Assembly (NCBI GenBank): GCA_964444625.1
Contig: CAYUHZ010000018.1
Span: forward strand, 1-16,186
Reading direction: 5' to 3'
DNA from: CAYUHZ01 sp964444625
GTDB lineage: Bacteria > Patescibacteriota > Patescibacteriia > Patescibacteriales > GWC2-42-12
Length of the DNA: 16,186 bases
Positions 12,134 to 16,186 of this stretch are shown one piece after another. Every line of letters begins with the position of its first letter. Position 1 is the first letter of the stretch. The position numbers and the translations under genes were made by a program. Under the pieces are notes generated by a model. That model had not been told where the DNA came from and ran no database searches. It was given only the letters and a program-made list of their open reading frames with translations.

Positions 12134-14125
12134 ATGTCCACAACCACGTTATTTGTTTTGGGCAGTGCGCTATTCGCCATCTTGTACGGGGCGATCCTGA
12201 TCAGGTTGGTGTTGCGCTTGTCCGCGGGCAATGAAAAAATGCAAAACATTGCCCAAGCGATACAGGAGGGAGCGAAAGCTTATTTAAATCGCCAATATCG
12301 GACTATCGCCGTAGTTGCGGTGGTTTTGTTTGTTGGTATCGGCTTGGCCCCAGGTTTGGGTTGGATTACGGCTTCAGCTTTCTTGCTAGGCGCTGTCTTG
12401 TCCGGGCTTGCCGGCTATATTGGCATGAATATTTCCGTCAGAGCCAATGTGCGCACGGCGGAGGCGGCTAGAGCAAGCATGCAAGAGGCTTTGTCAGTCG
12501 CAGTCAGAGGAGGAAGCGTTACCGGTATGCTTGTCGTAGGATTGGCTTTGCTTGGTACGGCTGGATTTTTTTATATTACCAAGGACATCCAAGCTTTGAT
12601 CGGTTTGGGTTTTGGCGGTTCGTTGATTTCAATTTTTGCCCGTTTGGGGGGCGGTATTTTTACCAAGGCTGCTGATGTCGGAGCCGATTTGGTCGGCAAG
12701 GTAGAGGCCGGCATCCCGGAGGATGATCCGCGCAACCCGGCGGTAATCGCCGATAATGTTGGCGATAACGTGGGCGACTGCGCCGGCATGGCGGCAGACT
12801 TGTTTGAAACATATGTTGTTACTTTGATCGCCACCATGATTCTCGGCTCGTTGCTGTTCGGCGATGCTTCCAACGCGGTGATTTACCCCTTGATTATCGG
12901 AGGCGTTTCCATTGTCACTTCTATTATCGGAACTTTTTTTATCAAGCTTGGCAAGAATAACAACATAATGGCGGCCTTGTACAAGGGGTTGATTGTGGCA
13001 GGTGTTTTGGCGGCCGCGGCTTTTTATCCAATCACTAAGTGGATGATGGCCGGTAACGGGCAGTATAGCGTAATGAATCTTTATTTAGCATCTTTGGTCG
13101 GTTTAGCAATCACTGCCGCAATGGTGGTGATAACCGAATATTATACTTCAACTAAGTATCAGCCAGTTAAATCTATCGCCGAGGCTTCTAAAACCGGACA
13201 TGGCACGAATATTATCGCCGGTTTAGCCGTATCGATGAAGTCAACGATGTGGCCGGTTTTAGCGATCGTAGCAGCTATTTTGGGGGCATATTATTTTGCC
13301 GGTTTGTATGGCGTGGCAATAGCTGCCATGTCCATGCTTTCTATGGCTGGGATTATCGTTACCATTGATTCATACGGACCGATTACTGATAATGCCGGCG
13401 GTATTGCCGAGATGGCCGAAATGGGAGATGCCGTTCGTTCAGTTACCGATCCGCTGGATGCCGTGGGCAACACCACTAAGGCGGTAACCAAGGGTTACGC
13501 CATCGGCTCGGCAGCTTTAGCCGCGCTGGTTTTATTCGCTGATTTTACCCATAGCTTACCGGAAACTTTCCAGTTTTTAATCAACGAACCGCGAGTTTTG
13601 GCCGGTTTATTTATCGGTGGCTTGTTGCCTTATTATTTCGCCGCTCTCTCCATGCAGGCGGTAGGCAGGGCGGCCGGTTCGGTGGTAGAAGATGTCAGGG
13701 CGCAGTTTAAAGAAAAGCCCGGCATTATGACTGGCGGAGATAAGCCTGATTACGGTCGAACGGTTGATATAGTTACTAAAGCGGCGATTAGCGAAATGAT
13801 TATTCCAGCCTTGATTCCGGTGCTAGTCCCGATTTTGGTTGGCTTTGTGCTTGGCATCGAAGCCTTGGGCGGTTTGTTGGTAGGCTCCATTATTACCGGG
13901 ATTTTCGTGGCAATTTCTATGACTTCGGGCGGGGGAGCTTGGGATAATGCCAAGAAATATATTGAAGAGGGAAATTTCGGCGGCAAGGGGTCTGACGCCC
14001 ACAAGGCGGCTGTGACCGGCGATACAGTCGGTGATCCATACAAGGACACTGCCGGTCCAGCAATCAACCCGATGATCAAGATCTTAAATATTGTCGCGCT
14101 GTTAATAGTGGGGATGCTGTTGTAA
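12134..14125 (+). CDS. hppA: Membrane-bound proton-pumping pyrophosphatase, K+-independent type
   Basis: This integral membrane enzyme couples pyrophosphate hydrolysis to ion export, here most likely protons. The 663-residue, largely hydrophobic sequence (about 15-16 helices) contains the pyrophosphate/Mg site DVGADLVGKVEAGIPEDDPR (181-200) followed by DNVGDNVGDCAGMAADLFE (207-225), and the C-terminal motifs SGGGAWDNAKKYIEEG (598-613) and GDTVGDPYKDTAGPAINP (629-646). In GNTTKAVTKG (445-454) Lys449 and Thr452 occupy the positions that separate K+-independent (Lys, Thr) from K+-dependent (Ala, Gly) enzymes, so a K+-independent H+ pump is predicted. It follows nusA after 56 bases without a visible terminator and may be cotranscribed with it. 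In an organism with limited energy metabolism it could recover energy from biosynthetic pyrophosphate; this is inference. Confidence 0.97.
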   Translation: MSTTTLFVLGSALFAILYGAILIRLVLRLSAGNEKMQNIAQAIQEGAKAYLNRQYRTIAVVAVVLFVGIGLAPGLGWITASAFLLGAVLSGLAGYIGMNISVRANVRTAEAARASMQEALSVAVRGGSVTGMLVVGLALLGTAGFFYITKDIQALIGLGFGGSLISIFARLGGGIFTKAADVGADLVGKVEAGIPEDDPRNPAVIADNVGDNVGDCAGMAADLFETYVVTLIATMILGSLLFGDASNAVIYPLIIGGVSIVTSIIGTFFIKLGKNNNIMAALYKGLIVAGVLAAAAFYPITKWMMAGNGQYSVMNLYLASLVGLAITAAMVVITEYYTSTKYQPVKSIAEASKTGHGTNIIAGLAVSMKSTMWPVLAIVAAILGAYYFAGLYGVAIAAMSMLSMAGIIVTIDSYGPITDNAGGIAEMAEMGDAVRSVTDPLDAVGNTTKAVTKGYAIGSAALAALVLFADFTHSLPETFQFLINEPRVLAGLFIGGLLPYYFAALSMQAVGRAAGSVVEDVRAQFKEKPGIMTGGDKPDYGRTVDIVTKAAISEMIIPALIPVLVPILVGFVLGIEALGGLLVGSIITGIFVAISMTSGGGAWDNAKKYIEEGNFGGKGSDAHKAAVTGDTVGDPYKDTAGPAINPMIKILNIVALLIVGMLL

Positions 14126-14179
14126 AGGGCTATGTTGTTATTTATTGAAAAACGGATATAATTTTCAGTTTTCAATTCA

Positions 14180-14252
14180 CAATTTTCAATGAATTATCGA
14201 TGTTTAAATTTTCAATTTGTCTAATTGAAAATTGAGGCTTCATTGAAAATTG
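14180..14252. repeat. Nested inverted repeats between hppA and tig
   Basis: An outer pair, CAATTTTCAATGAA (14180-14193) and TTCATTGAAAATTG (14239-14252), is perfectly complementary. It encloses an inner perfect 11-bp pair, AATTTTCAATT (14207-14217) and AATTGAAAATT (14223-14233), around a TGTCT loop. The whole could fold as one long interrupted stem. The words recur in other spacers of this window. Confidence 0.7.
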
Positions 14253-14281
14253 ATTTTTGTAAATTGTAAATTTAAATAGGT

Positions 14282-14309
14282 TTGTCGTGGATAAAAAGTC
14301 AGATATATT
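14282..14309 (+). promoter_or_regulatory. Candidate promoter of tig
   Basis: TTGTCG (14282-14287, four of six matches to -35) and TATATT (14304-14309, five of six to -10) are 16 bases apart. Transcription would begin about 20 bases before the tig ATG. A further TATAAT at 14329-14334 touches the start codon and is too close to serve this start. Confidence 0.35.
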
Positions 14310-14335
14310 TTTAGTTTTAAAAATAATTTATAATT

Positions 14336-15622
14336 ATGAAAATAGAAAAGAAGGACTTAGGCAAGTCGCAAATTGAATTAACGGTGGAGTTATCAATTGA
14401 GGAATTCAAGCCGTATATTATTCGTGGCGCAGAAAAAGTCTCGCAAGAAGTGAAGATTGAGGGTTTTCGTCCGGGCAAAGCGCCATATGATATCCTGAAA
14501 GCCAAGATTGGAGAGATGACGATATTAGAAGAAGCGGCGCATTTAGCGGTCAATAAAACCATCGAAAAGGTTATAACCGAACAGTCCGAACGAGAAGCGA
14601 TTGGCCAGCCTCAGGTGAATATCACAAAATTGGCTCCTGACAACCCATTGGAATACAAAGTGACAGTAGCGATGTTGCCGCAAATTTCTCTGGGGGACTT
14701 CAAAAAAGCCAAAGTCAAACAGGAAAAAAGCGAAGTGGGCGATCATGAGGTGGGCAAATTGATTGATGAGTTGCGCGAAATGAGAGTCAAAGAAGCTGTT
14801 TCCGAGAAGGAAGCGCAAGGCGGCGATAAGGTTATGGTTAATATTAGGATGTTCTTGGATAAAGTTCCTTTGGAGGGAGGCCAAGCTCAAGACACCCCGA
14901 TAATTATCGGCAAGAATTATGTTGTTCCAGGTTTTGACAAAAAAATAATAGGAGCAAAGCGAGGAGAAAAAAGAGAGTTTGAATTAGTATATCCAACCGA
15001 CCATCATCAAAAAAATATTGCCGGCAAATTGGTTGAATTTACGGTTGAGGTAAAGGAAGTTTACAACAGAGAATTGCCTGAAGCCAACGAAGATTTTGCC
15101 GCCGGTTTTGGTGTAAAAAACATGGAAGAATTAAAAGCTAACATTAAAAAGAGTTTGATAGACGAAAAGACGCGCAAGGCTGCGCAAGCGGCTGAATTGA
15201 AGATATTGGAAAAAATAGTCGGAGAAACCAAGTTTACTGAAATTCCGGAAATTTTGGTTAATAACGAGGCAAAGACCATGATTGCCGAGATGGAGTATTC
15301 CGTCGAAGCGCAAGGCGGGAAGTTTGACGATTATTTGGCTGGCTTAAAAAAAACCCAAGAGCAATTTACTTTGGATTTATTGCCGGAAGCGATCAAGCGT
15401 GTTAAAGCGTCGTTGGCAATCCGCGAAATTTCCAAGCTTGAGAATATCAAAGTTGAGCCAGCAGAAATAAATCAAGAGATTGATTCCTTGATCAAACAAT
15501 ACAAAAACGATTCTGATATCACCGCCAAAGTAAAGAGCGACGGTTACCGCCGTTACTTGGAAAATGTTATGACTAACCGAAAGGTGATTGAGAAGCTGAG
15601 AGAGTGGAATGTGGAAAATTAA
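14336..15622 (+). CDS. tig: Trigger factor, ribosome-associated chaperone
   Basis: Trigger factor docks at the ribosomal exit tunnel (protein L23) and shields nascent chains; it also has peptidyl-prolyl isomerase activity. The 428-residue length is normal. The N-terminal ribosome-binding domain (about 1-115) has the signature GFRPGKAP at 43-50. The middle FKBP-type domain spans about 150-245 (GDKVMVNIRMFLDKVPLEGG, IIIGKNYVVPGFDKKIIGAKRGE, VEFTVEVKEVYNRELPE). The C-terminal helical chaperone arms (about 250-428) include FTEIPEILVNNEAKTMIAEM. The start MKIEKKDLGKSQIEL matches the family N-terminus. There is no Shine-Dalgarno sequence. It sits between hppA and smpB, all on the plus strand, with a 210-base repeat-bearing spacer upstream and a 137-base spacer downstream. 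Confidence 0.97.
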   Translation: MKIEKKDLGKSQIELTVELSIEEFKPYIIRGAEKVSQEVKIEGFRPGKAPYDILKAKIGEMTILEEAAHLAVNKTIEKVITEQSEREAIGQPQVNITKLAPDNPLEYKVTVAMLPQISLGDFKKAKVKQEKSEVGDHEVGKLIDELREMRVKEAVSEKEAQGGDKVMVNIRMFLDKVPLEGGQAQDTPIIIGKNYVVPGFDKKIIGAKRGEKREFELVYPTDHHQKNIAGKLVEFTVEVKEVYNRELPEANEDFAAGFGVKNMEELKANIKKSLIDEKTRKAAQAAELKILEKIVGETKFTEIPEILVNNEAKTMIAEMEYSVEAQGGKFDDYLAGLKKTQEQFTLDLLPEAIKRVKASLAIREISKLENIKVEPAEINQEIDSLIKQYKNDSDITAKVKSDGYRRYLENVMTNRKVIEKLREWNVEN

Positions 15623-15759
15623 ATTTTTTTAAAAAAACACTGCTTCATATTTTATTTTAAACAGAGTTTTGCTAAGCGCTGTAAATAAAAAATCAACCTA
15701 CAATGAATTTTTAACTAAATTTAGCATTGAACATTGTAAATTGATAACTGAAAATTAAT

Positions 15760-16186
15760 ATGACGGTACTAGCCGCCAACAAACGAGCCCATTTTGATTA
15801 TGATATCAAAGAAACCTTTGAAGCCGGGTTGGTTCTGGCTGGTCACGAAGTTAAAGCAGCCAAAACGGGAACGGTTAGTTTAAAAGGAAGTTTTGTGACT
15901 TTAAAAACAATGCCAGGGAAAGATTTACCGGAGGCATTTTTGACAAACGCCCATATTGGTCTTTATAAGCACGCTGGCAATATCACAGACTATGAACCCA
16001 CGAGACCGAGAAAACTTTTGCTTAAAAAAAGCGAAATCAGATATTTGATTGGCAAGAAGCAGGAGCAGGGGTTGACACTGGTACCAATCAAAATGTATAC
16101 TAAGCGTAGTTTTGTAAAAATAGAATTTGGTGTCGGCAGAGGCAAGAAGAAATATGACAAAAGAGAAGATATCAAGAAAAAAGACA
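15760..16186 (+). CDS. smpB: SsrA-binding protein SmpB (3' end outside the window)
   Basis: SmpB carries tmRNA to stalled ribosomes for trans-translation. The frame is open from the ATG at 15760 to the window edge, 142 codons. The N-terminal part NKRAHFDYDIKETFEAGLVL and the following AGHEVKAAKTGTVSLKGSFV match the SmpB OB-fold start, including the Glu-Val-Lys block. RPRKLLLKKSEIRYLIGKKQ and LVPIKMYTKRSFVKIEFGVG follow the family closely, and the positively charged end RGKKKYDKREDIKKKD is the conserved helix that enters the decoding centre. About 5-20 C-terminal residues should lie beyond the edge. No Shine-Dalgarno sequence precedes the start. It is 137 bases after tig on the same strand. 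Confidence 0.96.
   Translation, partial: MTVLAANKRAHFDYDIKETFEAGLVLAGHEVKAAKTGTVSLKGSFVTLKTMPGKDLPEAFLTNAHIGLYKHAGNITDYEPTRPRKLLLKKSEIRYLIGKKQEQGLTLVPIKMYTKRSFVKIEFGVGRGKKKYDKREDIKKKD

Noticed and set aside
13750..14175. Long minus-strand frames opposite hppA, rny, tig and the surface protein
   Set aside because: They are mirror frames of strongly supported genes and show no family features of their own.
14329..14334. TATAAT as promoter of tig
   Set aside because: It ends one base before the ATG, so transcription would start inside the coding sequence. The trigger-factor N-terminus fits the ATG at 14336, so this is probably chance in AT-rich DNA.

Overview
The window (about 16 kb, AT-rich, short spacers) looks like a chromosomal segment of a Candidate Phyla Radiation (Patescibacteria) bacterium. 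This is inferred from gene content and style: an archaeal-type UMP kinase, a lamin-tail/PKD surface protein, a stand-alone AlaX, a membrane pyrophosphatase, starts with no recognisable Shine-Dalgarno sequence, and AT-rich spacers built from AATTGAAAATTG-like words. TGA ends at least two genes (the surface protein and alaX), so a UGA-as-glycine code is unlikely. No tRNA, rRNA or CRISPR array was seen.

Left part (1-2904), minus strand: a housekeeping cluster transcribed right to left. It reads RNase Y (rny), then a YmdB-type metallophosphoesterase 19 bases on, then an HU-type DNA-binding protein, closed by a strong terminator hairpin at 92-153. A candidate rny promoter lies at 2876-2904.

Middle (2905-4595): a degenerate mobile-element patch. 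A 536-bp IS5-family-like element with perfect 12-bp terminal inverted repeats and a TAA target duplication carries only a frame-disrupted, C-terminally deleted transposase. It sits directly beside, probably inserted into, the remnant of a second DDE-type transposase. A bulged 53-nt hairpin lies just behind that remnant.

Right part (4596-16186), plus strand: UMP kinase; a 1049-residue secreted, membrane-anchored protein with four lamin-tail domains, one PKD domain and two OB-fold-like domains; AlaX (mischarged tRNA-Ala editing); a GalT-like nucleotidyltransferase; a 345-base spacer full of palindromes; then nusA, hppA (K+-independent type), tig and smpB (cut by the window end). The last block joins transcription elongation/termination, proton pumping by pyrophosphate hydrolysis, nascent-chain folding and ribosome rescue.

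The most interesting signals are a consensus nusA promoter whose predicted transcript begins with a terminator-shaped hairpin (possible nusA attenuator), the multi-LTD/PKD/OB surface protein without a nuclease domain, and the nested, internally deleted insertion element. I found no clear undescribed multi-gene system; most of the window is core genes.
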